Of a stretch of 64,000 nucleotides of DNA, positions 1-9,958 are shown one piece after another. The notes under the pieces were generated by a model. The model was not told where the DNA came from. It saw only the letters and a program-made list of their open reading frames with translations, and made no database searches. Both the position numbers and the translations under genes were made by a program. Origin of the DNA: Corylus avellana (Eukaryota > Streptophyta > Magnoliopsida > Fagales > Betulaceae); the NCBI RefSeq assembly GCF_901000735.1, contig NC_081543.1, positions 31,704,771 to 31,768,770 on the forward strand, in the 5' to 3' direction. Position 1 is the stretch's first letter, and each line of letters begins with the position of its first letter.

Positions 1-905
1 AAAGGCAGAGTATGATGAATCCATCGTTCACATGAAGTGCATCTAGATATGTCATTGTATTTTGTTCTCTTGTGTTGTCTGGTTGAGTAATTGTGTTATT
101 TGTTTGATTTTCTTTCTTGGTCATTACAAATACATGAGATGTGCACAACTGTACGTATCTGTAGTTTCGTAGTGCGGGGCTCAACTGCCCGGAACACCTC
201 GAGCTCAAGAATCAAGATCCCTTCTCTCATTTCCTTCCCAAAAAAATGTCAGATAATGTCCCTGGATGATAGGATAATGAAACTCCAAACTAAGGATATA
301 GATTGGCATTTGTCTCGGTCAGAAATGGTTACATTATTATCCCCAATATATATATAAGACACTTGGGACCTTCAAACTGCGGTGCAAAAGTAGTGAAATT
401 TTTGTCGTTTCCCTACTTTTTTTTTTTTTCTTTTTCTTTTTGTCTTCTTTTTGGGAGGAATAATGATTGAAGGTGAATGCTGAGTGTCACAAGACATGCC
501 CTGAGGGCTGAGCACGTGAAAGGATTACTGTAAAAAACATACTTGAAATAATTGCTGTTTCATGTTTGCTTGGAACCGACCTTTTCTTCTTGTTTGAAGA
601 ATCAATTTCTCAAGAAACATCCACAATCATTTTAGTCATCTCAAACGACGAGACGATATAGAGAGGCAATCCTGTTGAGGGATGTTTGTATTGGATGATC
701 AGACTCCATAGTTATAGGTCTGATCATTCTTCCATAAAGTCGCATGAGATAGATCGAGAGCTTAAGACTATATGTACTATATAGTTGGTAGCCATAGATA
801 TTGCATATAAATTACTCCACGAAAAAGAAAACATGAGAAATTATTAATTAATACTCTTAGTTGCTGGCTAGATAGCTAGCACACATGTATACTTCCGAAG
901 GGTAA
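1..905. other. Region downstream of the ATL gene, no gene recognised
   Basis: This stretch is AT-rich with stop codons in all frames apart from short chance open frames. A frame at 91-357 starts at TTG and matches nothing I know. The part nearest 905 is the expected 3' UTR and terminator side of the minus-strand ATL gene. I see no RNA gene and no clear transposon end here. Confidence 0.5.
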
Positions 906-1550
906 TCATACGAGAGTTCCACTGGCAATTGGGAGGCTTTGCTGGATGCTATTGCTTTGGCAGTGCTCGGAAGCTTGTTGGGCAGATGGAGAGGCAGGGA
1001 GACAGCTTCCACGGCAAGTGGGGCAGGAAGAGTGGGAGGAGAACCACATCTCGATGCACTGCGCGTGGAACCCATGCTTACACCTTCCCAGCACCCGAAT
1101 TCCCTCTCCCTCCATGAACTCCGACAAGCAAATGGCACACTCGGCCTCAGCCCCAGCCAGCTTCATCCCAGCAGAGAACACCAGCGTGGGAGCTGCTGCC
1201 AATGGATCATCAGCTGCATCTTTCTCGAGGTTACTCTTTTGCTGATTATGAATTTGTTGTTGTTGTTGCTGCTGCTGGTGGTTTTGGTGAAGGGTGTCAG
1301 GTACTGGTGGGTGATGGCCGCCGCGTAGGAAGCAGCGGATGGCGGCATTGAGAGCCAGAGCGCATATGAGTGCGCAGAGGAGGACGATGAAAATCACGGC
1401 CGCGTTTGCTTCAAAATCTCCCGAGTTGGAGTAAGGTTGCCACTTGCAGCCATGTGGCTCACATCTTGATGTTGTTGTTGGGGCGGCGAGTGGTGGGGAG
1501 AGGTGTATTTCATGTGGAGCTACTGTTGCTGGTTCTAGTAGTGGTCGCAT
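906..1550 (-). CDS. ATL-family RING-H2 finger E3 ubiquitin ligase
   Basis: Predicted membrane-anchored E3 ligase that passes ubiquitin from an E2 enzyme to target proteins. The open frame extends upstream to an ATG at 1694, giving 262 aa. The ATG at 1548-1550 (214 aa, starting MRPLLEPATV) is the better start, because the extra 48 residues are low-complexity and come from a GA microsatellite that looks like 5' UTR. Numbering from the longer frame, there is one hydrophobic segment at about 97-118, a glutamine run at 140-147, and a RING-H2 domain with C186, C189, C205, H207, H210, C213, C224 and C227. The spacing C-x2-C-x15-C-x-H-x2-H-x2-C-x10-C-x2-C with W217 and P225 is typical of ATLs. The classical GLD motif is not obvious. 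No intron is present, as usual for the family. It resembles the ATL72-ATL80 group, but I cannot assign a member. Confidence 0.88.
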   Translation of the reverse strand: MRPLLEPATVAPHEIHLSPPLAAPTTTSRCEPHGCKWQPYSNSGDFEANAAVIFIVLLCALICALALNAAIRCFLRGGHHPPVPDTLHQNHQQQQQQQQIHNQQKSNLEKDAADDPLAAAPTLVFSAGMKLAGAEAECAICLSEFMEGEGIRVLGRCKHGFHAQCIEMWFSSHSSCPTCRGSCLPASPSAQQASEHCQSNSIQQSLPIASGTLV

Positions 1551-1638
1551 TTGGTTCTGCCTTTCGAGTCTGACGGCTAACTGAAGAAAAGGGGAATGTT
1601 TATGGCTTTTGGTTTTTGAGGTGAGGTACTTATGCTCC

Positions 1639-1670
<32 letters not shown>
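1639..1670. repeat. (GA)n microsatellite in the ATL 5' leader
   Basis: About 32 bp of almost pure GA repeat on the plus strand, which reads CT on the coding strand of the ATL gene. It sits 89 bp upstream of the preferred start codon. CT-rich leaders are common in plant genes. In the longer frame it would encode a serine-leucine run, which argues against the upstream start. Confidence 0.9.
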
Positions 1671-1671
<1 letters not shown>

Positions 1672-1694
1672 TGCGTAGGAGTGGAGAGTGGCAT

Positions 1695-2920
1695 AATTTA
1701 TATGCGCACCAGGCATCAAGAAATGCATGCGTACGCTTGAGGACATTACCATTTTACTCTTTGAATTTGCAAAAGGAAGTGTGATGTCTTTTCGATGATA
1801 AAGGACCCATATCGGGACATAATTACCAAAAAACTTTTCTTATGTTGGAATGGGGCCGGGGCCGGGGCCTGCAATCACTTCTTTCTTTTTCCCTCTGCAT
1901 TCTCAAATACAGTACTAGACGAAGCATTTCTTGGTGTTCAACCAATTCTGACTTCTGAGGAACAGGCATCTTACGATTTTCGGACACTTTCTAGTTTTTT
2001 GAATGCTTCACCAAAAGTTCTTCTTTACAATAATCAATAACAATCTAATTTTCCCTTCATAATTATTTTCTTGTAAAGGTTGTATAAATTGTGCTTCCTA
2101 CCTATTTCACCTTTTCTCTTATCTTTTGGAATGCCTTTTTCTACACCCATGGCTTTTCATTTGTCAGATTCGGAGTGTGTGAACTGTGACGGTCCATTGA
2201 AATCTTATAGTCATAATAATGTCCCCTTGATGGGTGGAATAGACAATTAGCTACACAATTGCCGCCTGGAAATCACGGACCCAGAGATGAGAGAACCCAA
2301 CGGGAGCTTGCCGACAAACATATACGGTGATTCGTATTAGGGGAAGACATAATAGAGAGAGCGACCTCAAAGATTTCAGAGACGTAGACGCTTCAAAAGC
2401 CCACGTCCATATTGATCTGCTGCTATAATTAAGTGTTCATCGAATCGGACACCTCATAATCTAGTGGTGGTTGAGAAAAGAGGCCCACATCAGTAAATGA
2501 GCATCAACGTGTCATTCCCACTTGTCCACATCATCATCACTTTCATTATTTAACGTTCGCAACAGAAAAATAAGAGGACAAAGAGTCGCCTGCATCACAG
2601 GCAAGTGAACAGAGCACCAATTAATATTCATCTTCAAAGCTGGCCGGGGTCTTGTCAGTAGTCACGATGCCCATGCCCATGCTCCTAATTAACTAATGTG
2701 TGTTGTTAGATTCTGCTTTCTGCACTACACATGCCATGATCAGCTTTCGTACCTTGAAGAGGGAGTGCCCACTCCCGTCTTTCATTGCTTGAGCTCTCTA
2801 TATGAGAGAGACTCCATGTGTTGAGCTCTTGGTGTGGTACGAAATACTTAAGATTTAAGGTATCTTTCAATTGTGTATGCCATGCTCCATTGACTTTCTC
2901 ATCAAAAGAAAAGATCGGAG
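1695..2920. other. Intergenic region, upstream of ATL (-)
   Basis: No gene recognised. The stretch next to 1695 must hold the ATL promoter, but I cannot point to a TATA box with confidence. A frame at 1795-2040 (81 codons) has no recognisable content. The region ends at an A-rich tract (2921-2934) where the copy of the HEATR6 upstream block begins. Confidence 0.5.
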
Positions 2921-3286
2921 GAAAAAAAAAAAACTATATAGTTTGGTGTGCATTTTTTTGCTAATGCTTAGTTCCCATAAAGTCTTGTTCTAATTAGTGT
3001 GTAAGTAACTGGTGATGAAGGTATATTTTTCTAATATACTATGATATAAATAAAATAAACATGCAATTCTATGTAAAATGCTGCTTTAGATCAAGCATGT
3101 ACATGTGATGCCCATTTTGCAGTTAAAGTTGCCCAAACATATAAATGTCAACATATCCTCTTTGACAGAAATTCCTAAACGTTAGATTAAGTATTCAAAA
3201 GACTCATCTTCCTTTTGAAAAACTGTCCATATTGTTTCTGATACTCTTTAGTTTACTTGGTGCATTTGGGAGTTGGTCTGTCACTT

Positions 3287-3625
3287 GGGTCCGTTTGGAA
3301 ATAAATAATCAACGTTTTTAAACTAGTTGCAATTTTTGAGTATTTGAGATTGTGATTTTAAAAACGAAAATTTTAAAATCGTGATAAAATCTGCGATTTC
3401 TATAAGCGGACTAGACGGTGTTTATTTGAAAAAAGTGTGAATTTAAATCAAAATTATGATTTCGCTTAAAAGAATATTTAGGGCAATATTTATCTATTTG
3501 ATCATGAAATCGCAATTATATGTTAGTGTTATCCAAACACTCGTTGATAAAAAACAAATTTTAAAACATAGCGATTTAAAAATTATAAAATTGTACTTAT
3601 TGAAATAGCAATTCCAAACGGGTCC
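3287..3625. repeat. Possible hAT-like MITE upstream of HEATR6 copy 1
   Basis: The ends read GGGTCCGTTTGGAA and TTCCAAACGGGTCC, an imperfect terminal inverted repeat of about 13 bp around an AT-rich body of roughly 340 bp. A diverged version lies at the matching place upstream of the second copy (about 9393-9770). No clean 8-bp target-site duplication could be found, so class assignment is tentative. Confidence 0.4.
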
Positions 3626-3816
3626 TGAACCAAATAGACACAACTCACAAGGCAAGCGTGCGCCTTCGCCTGCAGTGAGACCGAACAGTATTCACCATTC
3701 GGTAGTTCGTAGTTTCTACCGTTGAAGACCGTGCTATCTTTAGTTACTATGCATTGTTGTTGAGTAGCTGTTGAGGCTTCGCCGGATAGCTGGATTTTTG
3801 TTTGCTCCGGTAGCGG

Positions 3817-5304
3817 ATGGCGTCATCGTCATCATCATCGGCGGCAGTTAGGTCATGGAGGACGGCGTTTCTGACGATGAGAGACGAAACCCTAGCAAGT
3901 GGAGCCGGCGCCACGCCCTCCTCTTCCATTCCCCAACTCCTTCAGCATCTTGTCTTCTCCCATTCTCAGTCTCTCGTCTCTGCCGCCCCACATCTTCCTC
4001 CTCACGAGGTTCGCTTCTTCCCTCTCCCAGCTGTGTATTGCAATAATAAAAATATATTCACTTTGAACGAGGATTTCCATTTCTATTTCTATTTCTATGA
4101 ATGTGTGTTTTCGCTACTGGAATAGGTTACATCCGACATCTTGTTTATGCTGGAATTGGTTGCCTCTAATTGTCACGTCCCACAAGATATGACCGCTACA
4201 TTTTCTCACACATCAAACTTGGTATTCGCTCGGCGCTTTACTTTTGGTTCTCTGTTCTTCGGTATTGATTCTTGCCCTGATTTATTCTTCGTTCAATTTG
4301 CCTCAGATTCGTGATGTATGTCGTCGTGTTTCCTATGAGATTAGCTCATCTTCGTGGTCTCTCATACTTGACTCATTTGCAAATATGCTGGAATATCTTC
4401 TTAACGAAGCTGATTCTTCAGCTAATGCTGCTAAAATTACTTCCATGATGGATTGCTTAGAGACCATAAGGTTAGTTTTCGAACATGTTCTACGAGTTGC
4501 CCCTTCTCATTTTGGCCCAATTCATTTCTACGGAATGATAGTGCTATTGCTATTGCTATATTTGCACAGTATAAAATGGCCTCGGGTTTCTTTTATTTTC
4601 AAGCTTCACTTGGTTATGACTTCCGTTTACGTCTTGAAAATTTATTCTTACAACCATGCTCTAACTTTCCTTTTTCGCACCTCAGACGGCTCATCAGTGC
4701 TCGTCACAGAAAATGTTCACCATCTGAAGATATCCAGCTGGTGAAATTCCTTCTCCGCATTATTGTCAGCTCTCACTCAGAGTTAATTTGCTCATCTCAT
4801 TCTATCAGAAACCAAAAGTGTGCTGCTGAAATGGGAAAGAGAGGACCCAGATACTGCAGTTTATGGGAAGTCCAGACTGTCACTTTTTCTATGCTTGGTG
4901 AAACTGTCACAAGAGACGGGTCATCCATTCCGGATGATGTTTGGAAATCGATGATTGAGGTGGGCATACCTTTCTTTTCCTATTTGGTGATGTCTATCTA
5001 TATAGATGCTTAGGTTGCTCTATTTCCTATAGGTTCTTAGGAGAGTGATGGATTTCTTGGCATCTAAGAGCTTGCTTGTGGAAGACAATGTTATGTCCAG
5101 GTATTCCTCCTCTTTTCTATAACTTAATCCTAAGAAAAGAAAAACAAAAAATAATCCTTCAGATTATTTGTTCTAATGTATTTGTTTGAATCTTCTTCTC
5201 ATCCTTTACAACTGGTGGTACTTTTGCTCTGCAGGTTTTATGCATCTCTCCTGCATTGTCTGCATTTGGTTCTTATGGATCCTAAATGTTCCATTTCTGA
5301 CCAT
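3817..5304 (+). pseudogene. HEATR6: HEATR6-like gene, 5' copy, exons 1-6 only (cut at gap)
   Basis: Six exons: 3817-4008, 4126-4221, 4307-4470, 4686-4959, 5033-5100, 5235-5304. All have GT-AG borders and compatible phases, giving 288 codons without a stop. The next intron runs into the N gap at 5338. The sequence matches exons 1-6 of the complete gene at 9959 almost base for base. Coding differences include an E-to-K change in exon 3 and a V-to-D change in exon 2. Alignment with the other copy starts near 2926 and covers the upstream region and introns. No frameshift or stop is present, so this is not a decayed pseudogene. It is either a truncated real duplicate or, more likely, the second allele of the same locus placed in series by the assembler. 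I use the pseudogene type only because the gene is incomplete here. Confidence 0.75.
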
Positions 5305-5337
5305 GTAAGTCAATTTCTTTGTGTTTTGGGACTTGAG

Positions 5338-5437
5338 NNNNNNNNNNNNNNNNNNNNNNNNNNNNNNNNNNNNNNNNNNNNNNNNNNNNNNNNNNNNNNN
5401 NNNNNNNNNNNNNNNNNNNNNNNNNNNNNNNNNNNNN
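5338..5437. other. Assembly gap (100 N)
   Basis: A run of 100 N. On its left lies intron 6 of the first HEATR6 copy. On its right lies an LTR whose start is missing. Nothing shows that the two sides are adjacent in the genome. Confidence 1.
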
Positions 5438-6864
5438 ATAGAGGTATTTTATGATTAAAATACCTTAGGATAATATGTTATCTTTATAGATAACATTAGA
5501 TTAAAGATTCGCATTTAAATATTATAGATAAGTATTATCATTAGAGTAGTTAGTATAATTTAAATATTATGGATAAATATTATCCGTAGTTTATTTTAAT
5601 TAGTCTTTTATTTTATTATGCATTGTAATTGTCTATATAAAGACATCAAGCTCATTAATGAAAGAAATCAGAAAATTAATCCCAAACCTTGAGTTTGAAA
5701 AGGGTTTTTTAGGTTTCCTCAAAATCTAAAAGGTCTAGGTTCCCTTTGAACCTAAGGTCTAGGTTCCCTCAGAATTTATAATCTATCCCCGTTACGTATT
5801 CACGTAATATTTGGTATCAGAGACGCGATCTTGCTCAATGGCAAATCCAAGCTTGGACCGGCTTGAGCAGCAGCTTGAGGATGAAGAAGATGGAAGAAAA
5901 TATTGAGACGATGAAAGCAAATAATGCCAAATTGTATGCATTGACTGCCAAATGCGACAATTGTTCTGCTGATAACAATGATGAGTTCCATTTTTCAGAA
6001 CAGTCACAAATGGTGCCCGAAGACGTCAACAACCTTTTCAATCCGCAAGATCCATTTCACCCCGTTGAAGTCTCTCCACCTTGTGATGTCGTACCTATAC
6101 AGGCCCAACCAACAAAAACCATCCACAACGTTGTCAAATCGCAAGACTCATCGCAATGTTATTACATTGCACGGTCAATTGTAAAACAAGATGAAATGAA
6201 GGAATGTTCATCATTGTAGGTAGCCAAAACAAGGCAACCATGTCCACCCCGTGCTCCATTGCAAGTGCCTCGTCGCTATCCTGTATCACAGAACAACAGG
6301 CAGTCCAATGTTCATTGGCAGCGGCAAGTGAGTGGGCTTGTGCAAATTTGGACGCTTTATGATAAAGAATTGATCCCACCTCTTGAACGGCCACCAAGGG
6401 AACGCCGGAAACGAGTAATGAAGGAAGAAAAGAATTTCTAGACCTTGAGGACAAGGTCTCCTTAAGGGGAATGGAATGTTAGGAGTTTAATAATAGAGGT
6501 ATTTTATGATTAAAATACCTTAGGATAATATGTTATCTTTATAGATAACATTAGATTAGAGATTCGCATTTAAATACTATAGATAAGTATTATCATTAGA
6601 GTAGTTAGTATAATTTAAATATTAGGGATAAATATTATCCGTAGTTTATTTTAATTAGTCTTTTATTTTATTATGTATTGTAATTGTCTATATAAAGACA
6701 TCAAGCTCATTAATGAAAGAAATTAGAAAATTAATCCAAAACCTTGAGTTTGAAAAAGGTTTTTTAAGTTTCCTCAAAATCTAAAAGGTCTAGATTCCCT
6801 TTGAATCTAAGGTCTAGGTTCCCTCAGAACCTATAATCTATCCCCGTTTCGAATTCACGTAACA
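5438..6864 (+). mobile_element. Small non-autonomous LTR retrotransposon (TRIM-like)
   Basis: The 5' LTR, with its start lost in the gap, runs to 5809. The 3' LTR runs 6477-6864, starts TGTTAGGAG and ends CACGTAACA. The two copies differ at roughly 15 positions over about 370 bp. A primer-binding site TGGTATCAGAG, complementary to initiator Met-tRNA, follows the 5' LTR at 5812-5822. A purine-rich tract AAGGGGAATGGAA precedes the 3' LTR. The 5' LTR ends in TA where the 3' LTR has CA. The internal region of about 670 bp holds a short damaged frame (from ATG 5838, frameshift near 5863, stop at 6217-6219) that could encode a small charged, coiled-coil-like protein. There is no protease, integrase or reverse transcriptase. 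The target-site duplication cannot be tested because the left end is missing. Confidence 0.85.
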
Positions 6865-6896
6865 TATCACCTACTCACGTTGGCTTGAATCTGCAG

Positions 6897-7745
6897 GTAC
6901 TGCTATACGATTCCTGAAAGCTATCCATTGGCTTCAGCAGCGCCTTTGCTTTGTGCTGGAATTACTGTTTACACTCCCATGATGCGGCATAAGATGAATC
7001 AAGCTGGAAAATCTCTAGGAGTGATTGGCCTTGGTGGTCTTGGTCACATGGCAGTAAAGTTTGGCAAGGCTTTTGGGTTGAACGTAACTGTTCTCAGCAC
7101 AAGCATATCCAAGAGAGAGGAAGCCCTGACTCTACTTGGTGCAGACAAATTTGTTATTTCATCTGACCAAGAGCAGATGGCGGTAAAATACACATGCCTT
7201 CTTGGGAGCGCTTGATTTTATTGATTAATTGGTGGTGGTTGTTAATTTCTGGTTTCTGCAGGCCCTGGCAAAGTCATTGGACTTCATTATTGACACAGCA
7301 TCTGGTGACCACCCATTTGACCCCTACCTTTCGCTTTTGAAGACTTCTGGTGTTCTGGTCCTGGTGGGTGCCCCGAGTGAAGTCAAGTTCAGTCCTGCAC
7401 CCCTTTTACTTGGTAATTTGACAATTTCAGAGTTTTAAGAGTTACTTGAAGTTCATATTTTTTACTTGATGAGCTAATAGCACTTTTAGCTTGGGAGGTT
7501 AGAAAATTGCCGGCCTAATAAACTATTCTATGCTTGACCTCTTGGCAGGTAGGATAACCGTTTCTGGTAGTGCAACCGGAGGCACAAAGGAGATACAAGA
7601 AATGATAAACTTCTGTGCTGCGCACGGAATTCATCCCAACATAGAAGTGATTCCAATTCAGTATGCAAATGAAGCTCTTGAGAGGCTGATAAAGAGCGAT
7701 GTCAAATACCGGTTTGTGATTGATATCGAAAACTCCCTGAAATGA
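6897..7745 (+). CDS. CAD1: CAD1-type cinnamyl alcohol dehydrogenase, 3' half
   Basis: Zinc-dependent, NADP(H)-linked alcohol dehydrogenase of the plant CAD family, which reduces hydroxycinnamaldehydes in the cytosol. Three exons are visible: 6897-7182, 7262-7412 and 7549-7745 (stop TGA), encoding about 211 C-terminal residues. They include the Rossmann motif [12 protein letters not shown], the STSISKREE segment (a serine typical of NADP-binding CADs), and the closing [20 protein letters not shown] block. The spacing and wording match the Probable cinnamyl alcohol dehydrogenase 1 subgroup. The N-terminal part with the catalytic and structural zinc ligands is absent. An LTR element ends 33 bp before the first visible exon, and the sequence before it is an N gap. 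The gene may be complete elsewhere, so truncation here may be an assembly effect. Confidence 0.88.
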
Positions 7746-8502
7746 AGCATGTAGAGAAAAGAGGGATTCCTCTTTTTCAATACATATGCAAATATGTTTA
7801 ACGCGGATTTGAGGGATTGGACAAGATAGACACTCAAAGAATAAGGTCATTGGTGATGTTTCATAGCAGTGCATTTGCTTCTCTGCAACAATATGCACGC
7901 TTGATCATCTTTATGAAGCATGTGGTTCTATGTAATAACTTGCAATTTAGTTATGTAAGTGTTCTTATTTAAAATAGATCTAGGTAATAGTATGTAACTT
8001 CGGATGGTCAATCTTCTCATTTTGTTGTACTATGCTTATTTTTATATGTTAGCTTGCTTGGGATTTCTTTATTCTGCTCTATTTCTAGGAGATGATGGTT
8101 TGAAAGGGTTTAAAGGACTAAATGACGACAAAGTATTAGGGGCTGGCATGTCACTTCGTTTGTTAGATTTCTTAACGAATATGAGAGGGAGATGAATTTG
8201 AATGGGAAAGAAAAAGGGCATGGCTGATGGAAAAGTTTGATCATTTATGTTATTATTTTGAATCTTCCTGCACTTTATTGTCCTACAGAGTTACTTCAAC
8301 CAAATGATCATATCGGTTTCCTTGACAATCAAATAAAACTTAATGCATCTATGCTGTTTTACCCAGCAGTTTGAATGAAAGACTTTAGCTGGTTCTAAGA
8401 AGTCTACAGAAAAAGAGATCCCAGCATGACTTAGTGCTGTACTGACAATAGCTTTTGATAGTCATATTTGTATCTATTAACTTTCCAACAAATGCACCTT
8501 TT
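7746..8502. other. Convergent 3' region between CAD1 (+) and WAT1-like (-)
   Basis: This stretch holds the likely 3' UTRs of the two tail-to-tail genes and no other coding signal. A short frame at 8004-8195 has no recognisable content. Confidence 0.5.
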
Positions 8503-8677
8503 TCATTTCGTTTCATCTGTGACAAAATTCCTTGCTGTCTCGTTGATGGATATCTCCACCATTTTCTTATCATCGTATCCTTTTCCATTCTCTGGCTGCC
8601 CAGTGACAAGATTTTCTGCCTTTTTGGCCCAAAGCACACAGTAAAGACCCACAATGATGAGAACTGCTCCTACCAAG
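8503..8677 (-). CDS. WAT1-related (EamA) transporter, last exon only
   Basis: Reading on the minus strand, a CAG acceptor at 8680-8678 is followed by an exon from 8677 to a stop at 8503-8505. It encodes SLVGAVLIIVGLYCVLWAKK and then a hydrophilic tail of about 38 residues. A final transmembrane helix ending in GLYxVLWxK, followed by a charged cytosolic C terminus, is the signature of plant WAT1-related (nodulin MtN21-like) drug/metabolite transporters. Members move auxin, amino acids or other small molecules across the vacuole or plasma membrane. The substrate cannot be told from this piece. Upstream exons would lie beyond 8705, inside or past the N gap, and are not seen on the other side of it. 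Confidence 0.7.
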
Positions 8678-8705
8678 CTGGGTAAGACCAAATATACAAA
8701 AACTA

Positions 8706-8805
8706 NNNNNNNNNNNNNNNNNNNNNNNNNNNNNNNNNNNNNNNNNNNNNNNNNNNNNNNNNNNNNNNNNNNNNNNNNNNNNNNNNNNNNNNNNNNNNNN
8801 NNNNN
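8706..8805. other. Assembly gap (100 N)
   Basis: A run of 100 N separating the CAD1/WAT1 contig from the contig that carries the complete HEATR6-like gene. The WAT1 gene does not continue beyond it. Confidence 1.
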
Positions 8806-9033
8806 AGCTTTAAAAAAAAAAAAAAAAAAAAATGCCATAAGGGCGATTTCGTAACTTAACCCTAATAAAACGGCGTCGTTTCGAGGTTTCCGTCCAGACT
8901 AACGGTTTTGACTAACGGAGTGGCCAAAATGCAAAATTTTGGTAGTTTGGGGGGCTACTTTATGAGTTTTGGAACATCAGGGGGCTAAATCGCAAACGGC
9001 TGGTAGTTTGGGGGGCTTTTTTATATTTTTCCC
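8806..9033. mobile_element. Partial DNA transposon end, MULE-like (left part lost in gap)
   Basis: This segment contains blocks such as GGTAGTTTGGGGGGCT that occur twice in the same orientation, and it ends in ATATTTTTCCC at 9033. Right after it begins the block shared with 2926 onward. In the other copy the same junction reads straight from an A tract into ACTATATAG without this element, which makes that copy a candidate empty site. The opposite end of the element would be in the gap, so the superfamily is only guessed. Confidence 0.5.
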
Positions 9034-9958
9034 AAAAAACTATATAGTTTGGTGTGCATTTTTTTGCTAATGCTTAGTTCCCATAAAGTCTTGTTCTAAT
9101 TAGTGTGTAAGTAACTGGTGATGAAGGTATATTTTTCTAATATACTATGATATAAATAAAATAAACATGCAATTCTATGTAAAATGCTGCTCTAGATCAA
9201 GCATGTACATGTGATGCCCATTTTGCACTTAAAGTTGCCCAAACATATAAATGTCAACATATCCTCTTTGACAGAAATTCCTAAACGTTAGATTAAGTAT
9301 TCAAAAGACTCATCTTCCTTTTGAAAAACTGTCCATATTATTTCTGATACTCTTTAGTTTACTTGGTGCATTTGGGAGTTGGTCTGTCACTTGGGTCTGT
9401 TTGGAAATAAATAATCAACGTTTTTAAACCAGTTGCAATTTTTGAGTATTTGAGATTGTGATTTTAAAAACGAAAATTTTAAAATTGTGATAAAATTTGC
9501 GATTTCTATAAGCGGACTGGATGATGCTTATTTGAAAAAATGTGAATTTAAATCAAAATTATGATTTCGCTTAAAAAAATATTTAGGACAATATTTATCT
9601 ATTTGACTATAAAATCACAATTATATGTTAGTGTTATCTAAACACTTGGTTGATAAAAAAAATATTTCTTAACTTTTTTTACCAAAAATAAATTTTAAAA
9701 CATAACAATTTTAAAAATTATAAAATCGTACCTATTGAAATAGCAATTCCAATTTCCAAACAGGTACTTAACCAAATAGACACAACTCACAAGGCAAGCG
9801 TGCGCCTTCGCCTGCAGTGAGACCGAACAGTATTCACCAGTCGGTAGTTCGTAGTTTCTACCGTTGAAGACCGCGCTATCTTTAGTTACTATGCATTGTT
9901 GTTGAGTAGCTGTTGAGGCTTCGCCGGATAGCTGGATTTTTGTTTGCTCCGGTAGCGG

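Noticed and set aside
857..1348. Overlapping open frames on both strands around the ATL gene
   Set aside because: They are shadows of the RING-H2 coding sequence in other frames. Their translations have no domain.
1551..1694. N-terminal extension of the ATL protein from the ATG at 1694
   Set aside because: It is translated mostly from a GA microsatellite, and a better start with typical ATL N-terminal spacing exists at 1550.
1795..2040. 81-codon frame upstream of ATL
   Set aside because: It is a short frame in non-coding DNA with no recognisable motif.
3817..5304. HEATR6 copy 1 as an independent functional paralogue
   Set aside because: It has only six exons, its intron runs into a gap, and it is nearly identical to the complete copy, which points to an allele.
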